A stretch of DNA of 64,000 nucleotides from Balneolaceae bacterium (GCA_007134695.1 SLKI01000015.1:1-64000), one strand, 5' to 3'. Positions 43,010-53,722 are shown, counted from the stretch's first letter. Numbers and translations: made by a program. The notes: generated by a model not told the origin, from the sequence alone.

Positions 43010-45999
43010 CTCCTCTCCAGCAGATTTGCAGCGCGGACAGCCGCATCTGTCCCGGGGTAATTATCTCGAATATCATTAAGCAGACTGACCGCATCACCCC
43101 GGCGTCCCTGAAGAATGTGAATCTCCGCCGACCGGTATTTGGCTTCGGCCACCCACTCGATAAACGCTTCAAATAGGACGCTGACTCTGGAATAGGCCGA
43201 AAGTGCCTGACTGAAATCCCGCTCCTCGTGGTAAGTTCTGCCGATCATGAACTGCGCTTCGGCTCCCACTTCGGTTGTGTTGCGGCCGGCAATCCGGCGG
43301 TACATTTCACGAGCTTCTCGATACTGTCTCTCGGCAAAATGGACATTGGCCAGCCCAAGATTCGCCGCATCATTATCGGGGGTCGCTTCCAGTACCGATT
43401 CGAAGTAACTGTGTGCAGCATCTGTGTTGCCCGCAGCCAGGCTGGCCCTTCCAAGACCCAGTTGCGACTCCTGAAAATATCTCGAGCCTTTTTCACTAAG
43501 CTGACGATAATATTCAAGGGCCGAAATATACTGCCCTTTATCGTAGCTCAATTCGCCCAGCCTTGCCAGTGCCGATGCGGCCCTCTCCGAATCGGGAAAC
43601 TGTTCCACAATGGTATTAAATTCTTCAACGGCCAGCTCTTCCCGGCCGGTCCTCAAGTAGGAGTCGGCCAGATTGTAGTGGGCGTCCGGGAGCAAGTCGG
43701 TTCGGTTGGTGATTCGGATGTAGTGACGAAATTCATCCACCGCCGCCTGAAAATCCCCGGACCGCAGCCGGTTTTCCGCCTGGCGGTAGCGAAGCTGATC
43801 GGCTGTCGAGGTGGTCGGGTTGTCGGCCAGAAACTCCTCAAGTACATCAGTACTGGTGTCGTCTCCGCCGCCCGAAAGTTGTGCAAACTGAATCCCGTCG
43901 ATAGCTTCAAGAACGTAATCGCTTGAGGGGTACTGTTCGAGAACTTGCCGATATGCCTGAATCGCCTCTTCAAAGTTTCCGGCGTTGTAGTAGGCATCGC
44001 CGATATTATATTGGGACCGGGCCGCCCATTCGGTCTGGGGAAATCGGTCGATCACCGTCTGAAACTCCTGAATCGACTGATCGTAGTTGCCGGTATTCAG
44101 GTAGATATATGCGACATTGTACTGCGCCTGTTCGCGAAGAAAACTGTAGGGATAAATTCTGAGCAGCCGCCGAAACTCGGTAACCGCATCGAAATTCCGG
44201 TTCATCCGGTAGTAACTGTTGGCCACCTGAAACATGGCATAGTCGCCCCCGGGCTCGGCCCCTATCGCTCCGTTATAAAATTCCAGAGCCTGTTCATACT
44301 CACCCAAGGCGAACCAGGAATCCCCGATTCTAAGCTGTACGTCGGTTTCATAAGGATAGAGGGCGATCGACGGGGGGTCGAAATTCTCCTGGAAATCGAC
44401 AAACGGGTCGATCGCCTGCTCAAAGTCCCCCATCATAAAATAACTCCAACCCAGGCCGTACCGAGCAGCACCTCCCAATTCGTGGTTCGGATATTGATCG
44501 ATAAAGCGCCGGTACTGTTCCGCGGCCGGCCCGTATCGGCCGAGATGATAGTGACTGTCGGCACTCCAGAAGAGCGCTTCGCCCCCCAGCTCCGAGTTTT
44601 CCGACGACTCCCGGTAAACCGCTTCGAATTGCGGTTGAGCCTGGTTATATGCCTGGTTGCTATACTGAACCCAGGCGCGCTGAAAACGAGCTTGCAGCAA
44701 GATCTCCCAGTCTATATCGGTCAGCTCTTCGGCGATCTCGAACGCCTCGATCGCTCGTGTATATTCGGCGTTTGCGTAGTATGCTTCGCCCAGCAATGTG
44801 ATCACCTGTCCGGGATTTTCGAGCTGTTGCCAATTTTGTGCCAGCGGTCTCAGGACTTCAATCGCCTCCACATTTCGGCCCACTTCCATAGCCGTCAGCG
44901 CCCACTCATAGTAGGCTCTTTCCACAAAAAGACCTTCCTGAAAACGTTCACCGAACTCCCGAAAGGTTTCAAGAGCACGCCTGTACTGATTTGCCATCTT
45001 TTCATTGACTGCCTGGTAATAGAGCACTTTACGTGCTGTTTCATCCACACCTTCGGAAGCGCGTTCAAACGACTGGTAGGCCCAGTGATAGATACCCTGT
45101 TTGTGAAAAACCCAACCCAGGCCGTAGTGAGCCAGCCGGGCACTCTCCTCATCATCCACACGGTTCAGATAATACCGGTAGTAGCGCGACGCTTCCTCCA
45201 GATGATCGAGCATATTAAAACTCTCGGCAATCAGATAGACCGCCCTCGTTAATTCTTCACCTCCCAAATCGGGAATAGCCGCTTCGAATGCCTCAATTGC
45301 CTCCTCATACCGATCCTGCAGATAGTAGGACTCTCCGAGAGCCGTACCGATCCTGCGCGTCATCACATGATCGGGATACCCGCGGCGCAAAAGTTCAAAT
45401 GCATCGGTTGCCCGGTCATACGCCTCCTCTTCCAGGTAGAGTCTCCCTCTGGCATAGAGGGCACGCGGTGCCCACGCCGAATTCGGATCAGATTCCGCCA
45501 CTTCAAGGAACCAGCTCCTTGCTACGTCATAAGATTGGTCGTCGGCTGCCGTTTCGGCCAGTTGGTAGATAAGCTCGGTCTTTCTCCTCTGAGTCATTGG
45601 CAGTTCGAGGGCCCTCTCAAACGTATTAAGAGCTGCACGATACTCTCCTGCGGCTCTCTGTTTATGACCCAGGTCCATCAGCAGCCAGGCAGAATGGCGG
45701 CTGTTCGGATATCTGCGGACGAACCATTCAGTATGCTCTTCCACAAGGGTAGAGTCGAGGTGAATTTCGGTCAGCGTCAGGTAATATTCTGCCGATTCCC
45801 GAACGGTTTTAGTTTCTGCCGCCTCGGCCGCCCGGCGGAGTGCCGGTGCCGCTTCGGCATAAAGCCCTTCCTGGAAGAGCTGCAAAGCTGTCTGAAACGT
45901 GTGTGTAGGGGATCGCTGGAGATCCTGAGACCAGACATTGTTTGCTGGCCCGGCATAGATTGAAATAAGTAGCAGTAGTAAAGTCAGTTTTCGAATCAT
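43006..45999 (-). CDS. Exported tetratricopeptide-repeat protein (997 residues)
   Basis: The signal peptide (LTLLLLLISIYAGPA, cleavage near WSQD) is followed by about 20 or more TPR units across the whole length (repeats of the type A-YNIGDAYYNAGNFEEAIQAY and QLRIGDSWFALGEYEQALEFY). It should be a periplasmic scaffold; some units resemble the YbgF/BamD-like tol-pal TPRs. Partner unknown. It is the middle gene of CBS-TPR-aroA, 10 bases after the CBS gene and overlapping aroA. Confidence 0.88.
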   Translation of the reverse strand: MIRKLTLLLLLISIYAGPANNVWSQDLQRSPTHTFQTALQLFQEGLYAEAAPALRRAAEAAETKTVRESAEYYLTLTEIHLDSTLVEEHTEWFVRRYPNSRHSAWLLMDLGHKQRAAGEYRAALNTFERALELPMTQRRKTELIYQLAETAADDQSYDVARSWFLEVAESDPNSAWAPRALYARGRLYLEEEAYDRATDAFELLRRGYPDHVMTRRIGTALGESYYLQDRYEEAIEAFEAAIPDLGGEELTRAVYLIAESFNMLDHLEEASRYYRYYLNRVDDEESARLAHYGLGWVFHKQGIYHWAYQSFERASEGVDETARKVLYYQAVNEKMANQYRRALETFREFGERFQEGLFVERAYYEWALTAMEVGRNVEAIEVLRPLAQNWQQLENPGQVITLLGEAYYANAEYTRAIEAFEIAEELTDIDWEILLQARFQRAWVQYSNQAYNQAQPQFEAVYRESSENSELGGEALFWSADSHYHLGRYGPAAEQYRRFIDQYPNHELGGAARYGLGWSYFMMGDFEQAIDPFVDFQENFDPPSIALYPYETDVQLRIGDSWFALGEYEQALEFYNGAIGAEPGGDYAMFQVANSYYRMNRNFDAVTEFRRLLRIYPYSFLREQAQYNVAYIYLNTGNYDQSIQEFQTVIDRFPQTEWAARSQYNIGDAYYNAGNFEEAIQAYRQVLEQYPSSDYVLEAIDGIQFAQLSGGGDDTSTDVLEEFLADNPTTSTADQLRYRQAENRLRSGDFQAAVDEFRHYIRITNRTDLLPDAHYNLADSYLRTGREELAVEEFNTIVEQFPDSERAASALARLGELSYDKGQYISALEYYRQLSEKGSRYFQESQLGLGRASLAAGNTDAAHSYFESVLEATPDNDAANLGLANVHFAERQYREAREMYRRIAGRNTTEVGAEAQFMIGRTYHEERDFSQALSAYSRVSVLFEAFIEWVAEAKYRSAEIHILQGRRGDAVSLLNDIRDNYPGTDAAVRAANLLERS

Positions 46000-46009
46000 C
46001 TACGTTGAT

Positions 46010-46678
46010 CTATACATCCAGGTAACGTATCAGCTCTTTGGCGCGGTCGGACATATCGAACTGTATCAGCTCGCTGTGGGTTTCCGAACGGATCTGATAT
46101 CCGTGCCGCCTGAGTGTCTGGCTGACTATGGAAGAATCCTTTACACTCAGTTTGAACGAAACCAGGAAATTTTCGTTCCTGCCTTTCGGCGCTTCCACCG
46201 CAACACCAAGAATTCTTGCACTTTCCGATTCGATCAAATGAACCAGATGGCTGAGGGAGTAGTCGCTTGGGCTTACTTCGACCGATATAACGGAACCCTG
46301 TTCTGAGATGTTAAACATCTCGGAGAAGATCTCGAGAATCCGCTTCTTTTCGACAACTCCGATGAAGGTCTGCTCAGAATCGACGACGGGTAACAGCCGA
46401 ATTTCATGAGCCAGCATCAACCTTGCCGCTTCAAAAATGTGGTGATGGGGATAAACTGCAACCGGAGTGTCCAGATCAAGAGATGAGACGGTAGCATTCG
46501 CATCTGCACTGTCAGAAAGCTGCTCACTCAGAATCTGTCCGATCAGCTTTCCGGTCGTTTTTTCCACTACCGGCAGCAGGCCGGTCTGCCAGGTTTCCAT
46601 TCTTTCACGAGCCTGTGCAACCGTGTCCGCCGGATTGAGCGGTAAAAAATCTGAATTGATTATCTTTTCTACAATCAT
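46010..46678 (-). CDS. CBS-domain protein
   Basis: 222 residues. Two CBS repeats occupy about 1-125 (DTVAQARERMETWQTGLLPV, then HHIFEAARLMLAHEIRLLPV). An ACT-like domain follows (about 135-220, QGSVISVEVSPSDYSLSHLV), typical of AcuB-like regulators that bind adenine nucleotides and perhaps a small ligand. First gene of the three-gene unit with the TPR protein and aroA. Confidence 0.85.
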   Translation of the reverse strand: MIVEKIINSDFLPLNPADTVAQARERMETWQTGLLPVVEKTTGKLIGQILSEQLSDSADANATVSSLDLDTPVAVYPHHHIFEAARLMLAHEIRLLPVVDSEQTFIGVVEKKRILEIFSEMFNISEQGSVISVEVSPSDYSLSHLVHLIESESARILGVAVEAPKGRNENFLVSFKLSVKDSSIVSQTLRRHGYQIRSETHSELIQFDMSDRAKELIRYLDV

Positions 46679-46814
46679 GATACACCTACACTGAAATCAA
46701 TCTGTTTTCAACTTCATACCGGAGTCCGGTCTGATTCATACTGAATCTGTCCTGATTGATGCCGGAATCCAGCCTGACAATGCCGTCTGCCTGGTGTTTT
46801 GTCAGAACCCGGAA

Positions 46815-48125
46815 TCAATTACCCGAAGATTGCCGGGATTCATCGGTCGATATACCATTCACCCGTTTTAGCATCTCTTCCAGCTTTTTCCGGTCTTTCC
46901 TGGCAATCGTGCCTTGTATGATCACCTCGTCATCTTCAAATGATTCATCTTCAACCACTGCGATATCGTGCAGATGAGAAGCGATTTTGTAGTGAGTTAA
47001 CGGTATTTTAAACTCGAAATCAATATAATCTTCCTCGATCAGCTCTTCTACCCGATCTTTTAACTTTGAGAGCCCGATCCCCCGTTCGGCAGAGACGAAA
47101 AGCGCCTCGGGCCAGACCCGTTTCATCCGGGAAAGGTCTTCGGGAGGCAAGGCGTCGATCTTGTTAAAGATCAATAATTTTTTCTTCCCTTCTGTGCCCA
47201 GCTCCTTGAGAGTCTGGTCGACCACTTCGATATATTCTTCAACCGAAGGGGCGGTAGCATCTACCACATGGAGCAAAATATCGGCTTCCCGCACTTCGTC
47301 TAACGTCGACTTGAAGCTCTCTATCAGATTGTGGGGAAGCTTCCGGATAAAACCAACCGTATCGGAGAGCAGGACGTTATGACTGTCGAGCTCCAGTCGG
47401 CGGACTGTCGAATCGAGTGTCGCAAAAAGTCGGTTCTCCGCCAGTACCTCTGTCTCGGTCAGGGTATTCATCAGGGTCGACTTTCCGGCATTGGTATAAC
47501 CGACCAGAGCCGCCCGTGTCATCTCTTTTCTCCCTTTTCGCTGAGTAGTTCTCTGACGGTCCAGTTTTTCCAGTTTCTCTTTGAGTACGGCGATCCGCCG
47601 GCCGATCAATCTTCGGTCGGTTTCGATCTGGGTTTCTCCCGGTCCTTTCGTCCCAATCCCGCCTTTTTGTCGCGACAGGTGGGTCCAGAACCGGGTCAGC
47701 CGGGGCAGTAAGTACTGTAATTGTGCCAGTTCCACTTGGGTTTTGGCCGCAGATGTTTTGGCACGGGATGCAAAAATGTCGAGAATCAGGCCGCTGCGGT
47801 CAAGAACTTTGGATTGTGTCTCCTTTTCGACATTCCGAATCTGTGTCGGACTCAAATCATCATCGAAGATCAGCACGTCGATCCCGAGTTCATCAACAAG
47901 CATCTTTAATTCCCTGAGTTTCCCTTTGCCGATGTAACTCGCCGGATCGGGGTGCATCCTGTTCTGCAACACTTTATCTACGGTTTGAGCACCCGCTGTG
48001 AGTGCCAGCATCTCCAGCTCATCAATATACTCTTCGGCCTGTTCCCGAAGTGTATCTCCGCCGTAGATGCCGATCAGCAACGCCCGTTCTTTCTCAAGTT
48101 GATTTGTTCTGGTTTCTTCAAGCAA
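46815..48125 (-). CDS. hflX: Ribosome-associated GTPase HflX
   Basis: Splits stalled ribosomes during stress. 436 residues. The N-terminal HflX domain contains DPASYIGKGKLREL and IFDDDLSPTQIRN; a coiled-coil linker contains GPGETQIETDRR; the G domain contains GYTNAGKSTLMN, DTVGFIRKLPH and FNKIDAL. The C-terminal extension of about 60 residues is usual. Last gene of an operon with the 196-residue membrane protein and the BatA-domain protein. Confidence 0.95.
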   Translation of the reverse strand: MLEETRTNQLEKERALLIGIYGGDTLREQAEEYIDELEMLALTAGAQTVDKVLQNRMHPDPASYIGKGKLRELKMLVDELGIDVLIFDDDLSPTQIRNVEKETQSKVLDRSGLILDIFASRAKTSAAKTQVELAQLQYLLPRLTRFWTHLSRQKGGIGTKGPGETQIETDRRLIGRRIAVLKEKLEKLDRQRTTQRKGRKEMTRAALVGYTNAGKSTLMNTLTETEVLAENRLFATLDSTVRRLELDSHNVLLSDTVGFIRKLPHNLIESFKSTLDEVREADILLHVVDATAPSVEEYIEVVDQTLKELGTEGKKKLLIFNKIDALPPEDLSRMKRVWPEALFVSAERGIGLSKLKDRVEELIEEDYIDFEFKIPLTHYKIASHLHDIAVVEDESFEDDEVIIQGTIARKDRKKLEEMLKRVNGISTDESRQSSGN

Positions 48126-48144
48126 GGGGGAATGGGGGATTAAA

Positions 48145-48735
48145 TTATTTCACCGTACTCGTATCGATCAACGACTCGGCTTCCGTACGGATTGTTTTCC
48201 CGAGCTTGTAAGATACGATTTTCTGAAACTCCTCCTGCTGCGAAGCAGGAATATCGAGTTCCAGCCGGATGGACCGAATCGATCTCCTGTGTTCCGGATG
48301 TGACTCCTGATAAAAGAATATATAACGGCTCTCCACATCCTGCTGTTTCTCTACAAAATCCGTTATCTGAAACCAGGGGACGGTTTGAGAGGGGTCGTTG
48401 ATATTCTTGACAATCCCGTGGTCGGTAATATACCGTTTGGAGGCAAAAAAGCTGGCAGCAAACCAGTTGATACCGATCCATGCGTAACAAGCCGCAATTG
48501 GATAGTATTCGGCTAGTGACTTTTGCCAGGCAAAGAGTGTAACAGCAATAACAGACATCAAAAAAAGTGTGGCAAAAAGCGGGTAACCGAACAATTTACC
48601 CGCCTTCCAGCTCTGGCGGACATTTCGTAATCGAACAACATTCAGTACGGAATAGGCTGATAAAAATGTCGAGCCGAGCGTAAATGCGGCAAGAATCAGA
48701 ATAAAAAGTCCGTGTATATCTGTCGTCAGTTGCAT
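48145..48735 (-). CDS. Membrane protein of unknown function
   Basis: 196 residues with three or four membrane segments in the first 105 (GLFILILAAFTLGSTFL, YPLFATLFLMSVIAV, IAACYAWIGINWFAASFF). A cytoplasmic PH-like beta domain follows (YITDHGIVKNINDPSQTVPW, then FEK-like strand IRSIRLELDIP). The layout suggests a DUF5673/bacterial PH-type protein. It starts 2 bases after the BatA-domain gene and ends 19 bases before hflX. Confidence 0.7.
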   Translation of the reverse strand: MQLTTDIHGLFILILAAFTLGSTFLSAYSVLNVVRLRNVRQSWKAGKLFGYPLFATLFLMSVIAVTLFAWQKSLAEYYPIAACYAWIGINWFAASFFASKRYITDHGIVKNINDPSQTVPWFQITDFVEKQQDVESRYIFFYQESHPEHRRSIRSIRLELDIPASQQEEFQKIVSYKLGKTIRTEAESLIDTSTVK

Positions 48736-48737
48736 AA

Positions 48738-50849
48738 TCAGGCGATCGATTCCGCTTTAAACAGCCTTCCCACAATGGATTCGGCTATCAGCAGCCCCAC
48801 AGCAGCCAGAATAAACCAGAACCAAAGCTCTCTGTCCCGGCCCGCAGTGGCCAGCAACTCCTCAACTTGCCGTTCTCCGTCGATCTTGTGGACTGTTATC
48901 CGGTCCGCATGTTGACTCAACAGAGTTGTGAACTGCTCTTCTTCTAACGCAGCCAAATCGGACTCCATTGTGTTCTGGTTCACAGCAATATAAAATTTTA
49001 CATCGTCCGTGATAATCTCGGCAATTCCGGGCAGCCAATCTTGCGCCTCGTCTACAATCATCAGACCCTGAAAACCGGGTCTTCGTTCCGGTATCAAACG
49101 CTCCCCTCTCAGTTCAACAATCACCTCGTCGGGTGTTCTGTCCAGGTGATATTCAAAGCGTTCTCCCAGCTGATGTTCACTCAGCCCCCCTTTTTCTCCC
49201 GCCGCAAGGTAACGTACAAGCCGGTAAATCAGCGGAGCGAATAGCGGTTTGACCGAAAAATTTGACCAGCCCGGACTGCTTCCGATACCTGAAACGAGCA
49301 GAACACCTTCCCCGACCGGCCTCTCAAACAGCACTGCCTCACCGTTCTCGGTCTCCAGAATCCGATAACTCCCGGGAGTTTCCGAGACCCTCAGGTTATA
49401 TCGATAGAAAATTTCCGGAAGATTGACTCTCAGTTCTTCATCCTCCTCGATTTCAAACATATCGTCCAGCACCGGATGCCCCCGCCTCGGACTGGCCAGG
49501 CGGTCAATCGGATCGAACGAACCGTAACGTCCTTCAATCCCATCAATTCCCCCCGCTCCGGTTCGCTCCAAAAACCGTTCGTAGGTCCGGACATCCCCCA
49601 TCTCGGAGGGCAAAAAGAAAACACCGCCGCCGGTCTGCAGATAACCGATCAGGTCATCGAGTACAAATCCGGGAATCTCCCGAACTTCATCGAGCAGCAA
49701 CATATCCGGCCGCTCCGATCCCGTCCAATCGACCGATTCCCAGCCGGCCTCCTTCATCTCAAATGGTTCACCCGATTCCAGCACCGCTTCAAGTACCGGT
49801 TTGATGAAAGAGGGGTAAGCCCGGCTCTCCTCATCCGGCCCGATGCGAGTGATCCGCCGGTTTTCGGGAATATTCAGAGAAAACCAGCGCTGGTTGTCGA
49901 ACGTCAATTCATCTCCTTCGAGCCGCAGTGAGCCTGTAATCCGGCGTTCACCGCCCGGCAACAGTTCGAACAGATACTCTTTCGACTCTCCGCCCTCCAG
50001 CTCAACAGGATGCTCTCCAGCCACACGGTTATTGTATTCAAGACTCAGAAAGTGATTTCGAACCGTGCCGGGCCCAAAATTTTTAACTTCTGCCACAAAT
50101 GTAACCGGTTCGTCAGCGCTCAAAAACTCATCGCGAAGCTCCAGATTTGTAACCGCCGCATTGTGGGTCGACCCTTCGCCTACCCGAACCAATGTCAATT
50201 CAACACCTTCAGCAAGCGGGTCTTCATGCTCTTCAACAGCTCTGAACAGCGTCCCTTGCCCCCCTGTAACCAGATAGATCTTCTGACGACCGTCGCTGTG
50301 GCTTTGCAGCCGTTCAGATAGCCCGGCCAGACGTTCATGCAGATAATTACCCATATTGACCGCTTCCAGCCTCTCAATCTGACCCGCCGCCTGTCCCCGT
50401 GACATCGACGGCATCCCGAGAGGCGGGCCGTGCGTGACTTCCAGGTCGAACCTGATATCGCTATCTGCCTGCCGGATGATCTCTGCAGCCGCCTCTTTTG
50501 CCTGTTCGATATAGGGGCCGTGCCGGTCGATCCTTTCCATGCCGGGACTATTGTCGATCAATATCCCGATCAGCTGCGGACTCCCTTCTGCACCGGCCGA
50601 ATCGAGGCCGGTTGGAATAAAAGGCCGGGCAAGAGCAAAGGCCAGCATCAGTATTGCTGCCATTCGAAGTGCAAGCAGCAGCCATTTTTTAACACGGAGC
50701 CGCTTCAGGGCACCAGACTTCAGCGAGTCGAAAAAAGTCAATGTAGAAAACCGAATCGTTTTCGGTCTTCTCAGATGAATCAAATAGATTAACAGCGGAA
50801 TTGCAGCTGCCAAAAGTCCCAGCAAGAAGAGAGGGTTCAAAAAACTCAT
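48738..50849 (-). CDS. BatA-domain membrane protein
   Basis: 703 residues. The N-terminal BatA domain (FLNPLFLLGLLAAAIPLLIY, then RRPKTIRFSTLTFFDSL and a second membrane helix) leads into a von Willebrand A-like region (LIGILIDNSPGMERID). A large extracytoplasmic part with a glutamine-amidotransferase-like middle (LLLDEVREIPG, GGGVFFLPSEMG) follows, and a membrane helix lies near the C-terminus. Such proteins are common in Bacteroidota aerotolerance-like loci, but BatB-E and MoxR are not adjacent here. First gene of the operon leading to hflX. Confidence 0.82.
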   Translation of the reverse strand: MSFLNPLFLLGLLAAAIPLLIYLIHLRRPKTIRFSTLTFFDSLKSGALKRLRVKKWLLLALRMAAILMLAFALARPFIPTGLDSAGAEGSPQLIGILIDNSPGMERIDRHGPYIEQAKEAAAEIIRQADSDIRFDLEVTHGPPLGMPSMSRGQAAGQIERLEAVNMGNYLHERLAGLSERLQSHSDGRQKIYLVTGGQGTLFRAVEEHEDPLAEGVELTLVRVGEGSTHNAAVTNLELRDEFLSADEPVTFVAEVKNFGPGTVRNHFLSLEYNNRVAGEHPVELEGGESKEYLFELLPGGERRITGSLRLEGDELTFDNQRWFSLNIPENRRITRIGPDEESRAYPSFIKPVLEAVLESGEPFEMKEAGWESVDWTGSERPDMLLLDEVREIPGFVLDDLIGYLQTGGGVFFLPSEMGDVRTYERFLERTGAGGIDGIEGRYGSFDPIDRLASPRRGHPVLDDMFEIEEDEELRVNLPEIFYRYNLRVSETPGSYRILETENGEAVLFERPVGEGVLLVSGIGSSPGWSNFSVKPLFAPLIYRLVRYLAAGEKGGLSEHQLGERFEYHLDRTPDEVIVELRGERLIPERRPGFQGLMIVDEAQDWLPGIAEIITDDVKFYIAVNQNTMESDLAALEEEQFTTLLSQHADRITVHKIDGERQVEELLATAGRDRELWFWFILAAVGLLIAESIVGRLFKAESIA

Positions 50850-51037
50850 AAGCGGTCAACCGGGCGGAATACCGGGATTACCATGAAACAATTTTTCTTA
50901 TCTTTAATAAGCTATACCAATAACAAAACGTTATCAAACTTATTATACCGGTTTCAGAATTGGGAATACCGATGACAACCTGGTCAATGCCGGTAACGGA
51001 TCGGGCAGATTCCTGATTGGGAAGAGCGATTGATTAT

Positions 51038-53722
51038 ATGCGCAGATGGATCCTATTTGTATTACTTGCAGGGCTGCTGACTGTATCCTGCAGTCCGAAT
51101 GAGCCGTCGGACTGGCGTGAGCTGATCCCTGACCGAACGCCGTTTCTGCTGTTGCCTGATGAGGGCGAAACTCTGGAGGGGCTTCTGGGCTCTCCATATA
51201 TTCCCCTCCTGGACGATTTGAGCCCCGCCGCATTTCATCTGGCCGGCCAAATCAGCGACCACAGCGATTCGGAGCTGCCACTTGCAGCACTTCTGCTCTA
51301 TCCCGATACCTCCAACGACTGGCACCCGGTTTGGATCACCCGGACACAGGCCGGGTTTGTTGAGACGCTGACCGGCCTCTACCACCGGCCTTTTACACAA
51401 AACAATTACCGGTTCAATCGGTACAAGATTGAGATTCTATCGATCTCAAATCGCTCCCTCTATCTCGCCGAACTTGGCCCATACACAATTATCAGCGAAT
51501 CGAGTCGAGGTGTGGAGGATATCATCCGTACATTCAGCGGAGAACTGAAACCGATGGAGCTGAAAAACGCCGACACCTCTCCGGGCTCCCTGATCGTAAA
51601 CACTCCCAGCCTGGAGTACTGGATCGCCCAACTGGCGCAAGTCACCTACCGCCCCTATCTCTACGATCTTTTCAAGGGTTCTGGCCCGATGACCCTCCGT
51701 TCGCCCATCGGCTTTACAGATGATACCGACGAGGAGGCTGTTGTTCATGCCGGAATTGGAGGTGCTTCACCGACCGGGCAGGAAAATCTGCTCTGGAAGC
51801 TGCAGGGTGAGTTTCATCTCCAAGAGGATTTCTCCTCTCTGTTACACAGCGTCTCATATCCTGCCCGTTCCATCAATCTGGACCGCTATCTGTCAACACA
51901 GATTGCGGCAGTCTCCATATTTCATCTCGAACCGGCCCAAAGCACCGATCCTGATATCGAACCCGAAAGCGAACTGGATCACTATTTGATGGAAGAGGTT
52001 TCGCTCTTTCGCGATATCGCCTCGACACTGAGCAGCGAAACTGCCTATGCCGCATACGCCGAGTCCGGCTTTATGTCCTCCAGTGAATTTCTGTTTCTGC
52101 GCCGTCTCGACAATCCGTCCCAACTTCAGGGCCTGCTCGACCGGCTGACCGAAGAAGAGCTGATCCTCGAAGAGGGGGGGATATGGCATGTAAACAGCCG
52201 CCTGTTCGGAAACCTCCTTGGTACACAGCTGGCACCTTTTACCAGCTTCTATATCGGAATTCGGGGCGAAGCAGCCGCCCTCTCCAGAAGTCGGTCCCTG
52301 ATTGAAAGGTCTGAAACCGACTTTATGCGGCGAAATGTCCTTTATTATGATGAGAGTTATCAGGCGATACGAGGTTCATTCCCCGAACAGGTAAGCTCCT
52401 TCACCCTGGTGAATGTTCCCGAATTCAACAGCTACGTACAACCCTGGCTCGACCCGATGAACAATTTCGGCGCACTCGGATCCCAGCTCGATGTACTGAC
52501 CATCACGACGGGCAGAGAGTCGGAAGATGCGCCGTTACAAATCGATATCTCAAGTTTCGAACGGGAAACCATAGAAGAACCCTACAGAGACCGATGGATA
52601 TTCACCGTCTCAGACCGCCTGACCGGACCGCCTGCACTGGCCAATATCACAGGCAATTCCCGTGACGAACTGATTTTTGCGACTGAGTCTGGATCGATCT
52701 ACGTAGTTGCTGCTGATGGGTCCGAAGTGATGCATACCTCCACTGTTCCGGACCGTCCGGTCGGCCCGCCGGTGATCTACGACTGGTACGGTAATAACCA
52801 GCATGTGATCATGCAGGCGGCCGGCGAGAGAATCTATGCCTGGAATGAGGCAGGCAGCCTGCTTCCAAATTTCCCAGTAGAGATGGATGAGGCGGTCACT
52901 TCCCCGCTACAAGTGATGGATGTGACAAGAAACGGGATGGCAGAAATGATTGTGACCACAGCCGACCGCCAGGTCCATATTCTCGACCACCGCGGTGAAA
53001 ACATTTCGGGCTGGCCTCAAACCGCCAACAGTGTCATTCGCAGTAAACCGCAATTCGAACAATTCGGGCAGCAACGAGCGCTTCTTGCATTTTCGCAAAA
53101 TGCATTACACGTCTGGAACCTCTCCGGCTCGCTTCGCGACGGATTTCCGATATTTATCGAAGCGGAATTCAACGGTTCACCTATTCTACACGGGGAGCAT
53201 ATTCTGGGTTCCGGCTCCGACGGCCGGCTATATGCGATCGGTACAGAACCTCTCTTTGATCCGAATCTGGCGGCTTCTTCCGATAATGATTCACTCCTCG
53301 TTCAGTCTCTTGAAGTTTCTAACAGAAGCCTGAATCGCCCGCCCTCAATCTACAACCGGATGATTCGGGTGGATGAAGAGCTTGTACGGGAAGATCTGAT
53401 CCTGACTCAGGCCGAAAACGGCTCTGTACAAGCTTTCAGCAGCAGTGGTGAACTCAGATTCAGCCAGAGTATGGGGCAGAATGCTTCGGACAGCGCCTCC
53501 CCGATGATACTCGACCTGAACGGTAATAATCGACAGGATGTAGTCGCACTCTCGGAGCCGGGACGGCTATTTGCCTGGGACCTAATCAATGGTGAGAGGC
53601 TGGAAGAGTTGCCGGCGAGCGGAATGCAATACCCCCTTTATATAGATCTGAATAACGACGGCAATATCGAAATCATCGCTCAGACCCGGGAAGGCCTCAG
53701 GGTTTGGTCGATTTTCCACTGA
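51038..53722 (+). CDS. Large lipoprotein with C-terminal beta-propeller
   Basis: 894 residues from ATG 51038 (MRRWILFVLL), opening a lipoprotein signal with lipobox TVSC. The first 500 residues are DUF3352-like in pattern (LGSPYIPLLDDLSPAAFHLA, AALSRSRSLIER). The last 370 form a PQQ/VCBS-like propeller with repeats (GSIYVVAADGS, RQVHILDHRGENISGWPQ, LNGNNRQDVVAL, LNNDGNIEIIAQ). Probably an outer-membrane or periplasmic scaffold. It is divergent from the BatA operon and stands alone. Confidence 0.75.
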   Translation: MRRWILFVLLAGLLTVSCSPNEPSDWRELIPDRTPFLLLPDEGETLEGLLGSPYIPLLDDLSPAAFHLAGQISDHSDSELPLAALLLYPDTSNDWHPVWITRTQAGFVETLTGLYHRPFTQNNYRFNRYKIEILSISNRSLYLAELGPYTIISESSRGVEDIIRTFSGELKPMELKNADTSPGSLIVNTPSLEYWIAQLAQVTYRPYLYDLFKGSGPMTLRSPIGFTDDTDEEAVVHAGIGGASPTGQENLLWKLQGEFHLQEDFSSLLHSVSYPARSINLDRYLSTQIAAVSIFHLEPAQSTDPDIEPESELDHYLMEEVSLFRDIASTLSSETAYAAYAESGFMSSSEFLFLRRLDNPSQLQGLLDRLTEEELILEEGGIWHVNSRLFGNLLGTQLAPFTSFYIGIRGEAAALSRSRSLIERSETDFMRRNVLYYDESYQAIRGSFPEQVSSFTLVNVPEFNSYVQPWLDPMNNFGALGSQLDVLTITTGRESEDAPLQIDISSFERETIEEPYRDRWIFTVSDRLTGPPALANITGNSRDELIFATESGSIYVVAADGSEVMHTSTVPDRPVGPPVIYDWYGNNQHVIMQAAGERIYAWNEAGSLLPNFPVEMDEAVTSPLQVMDVTRNGMAEMIVTTADRQVHILDHRGENISGWPQTANSVIRSKPQFEQFGQQRALLAFSQNALHVWNLSGSLRDGFPIFIEAEFNGSPILHGEHILGSGSDGRLYAIGTEPLFDPNLAASSDNDSLLVQSLEVSNRSLNRPPSIYNRMIRVDEELVREDLILTQAENGSVQAFSSSGELRFSQSMGQNASDSASPMILDLNGNNRQDVVALSEPGRLFAWDLINGERLEELPASGMQYPLYIDLNNDGNIEIIAQTREGLRVWSIFH

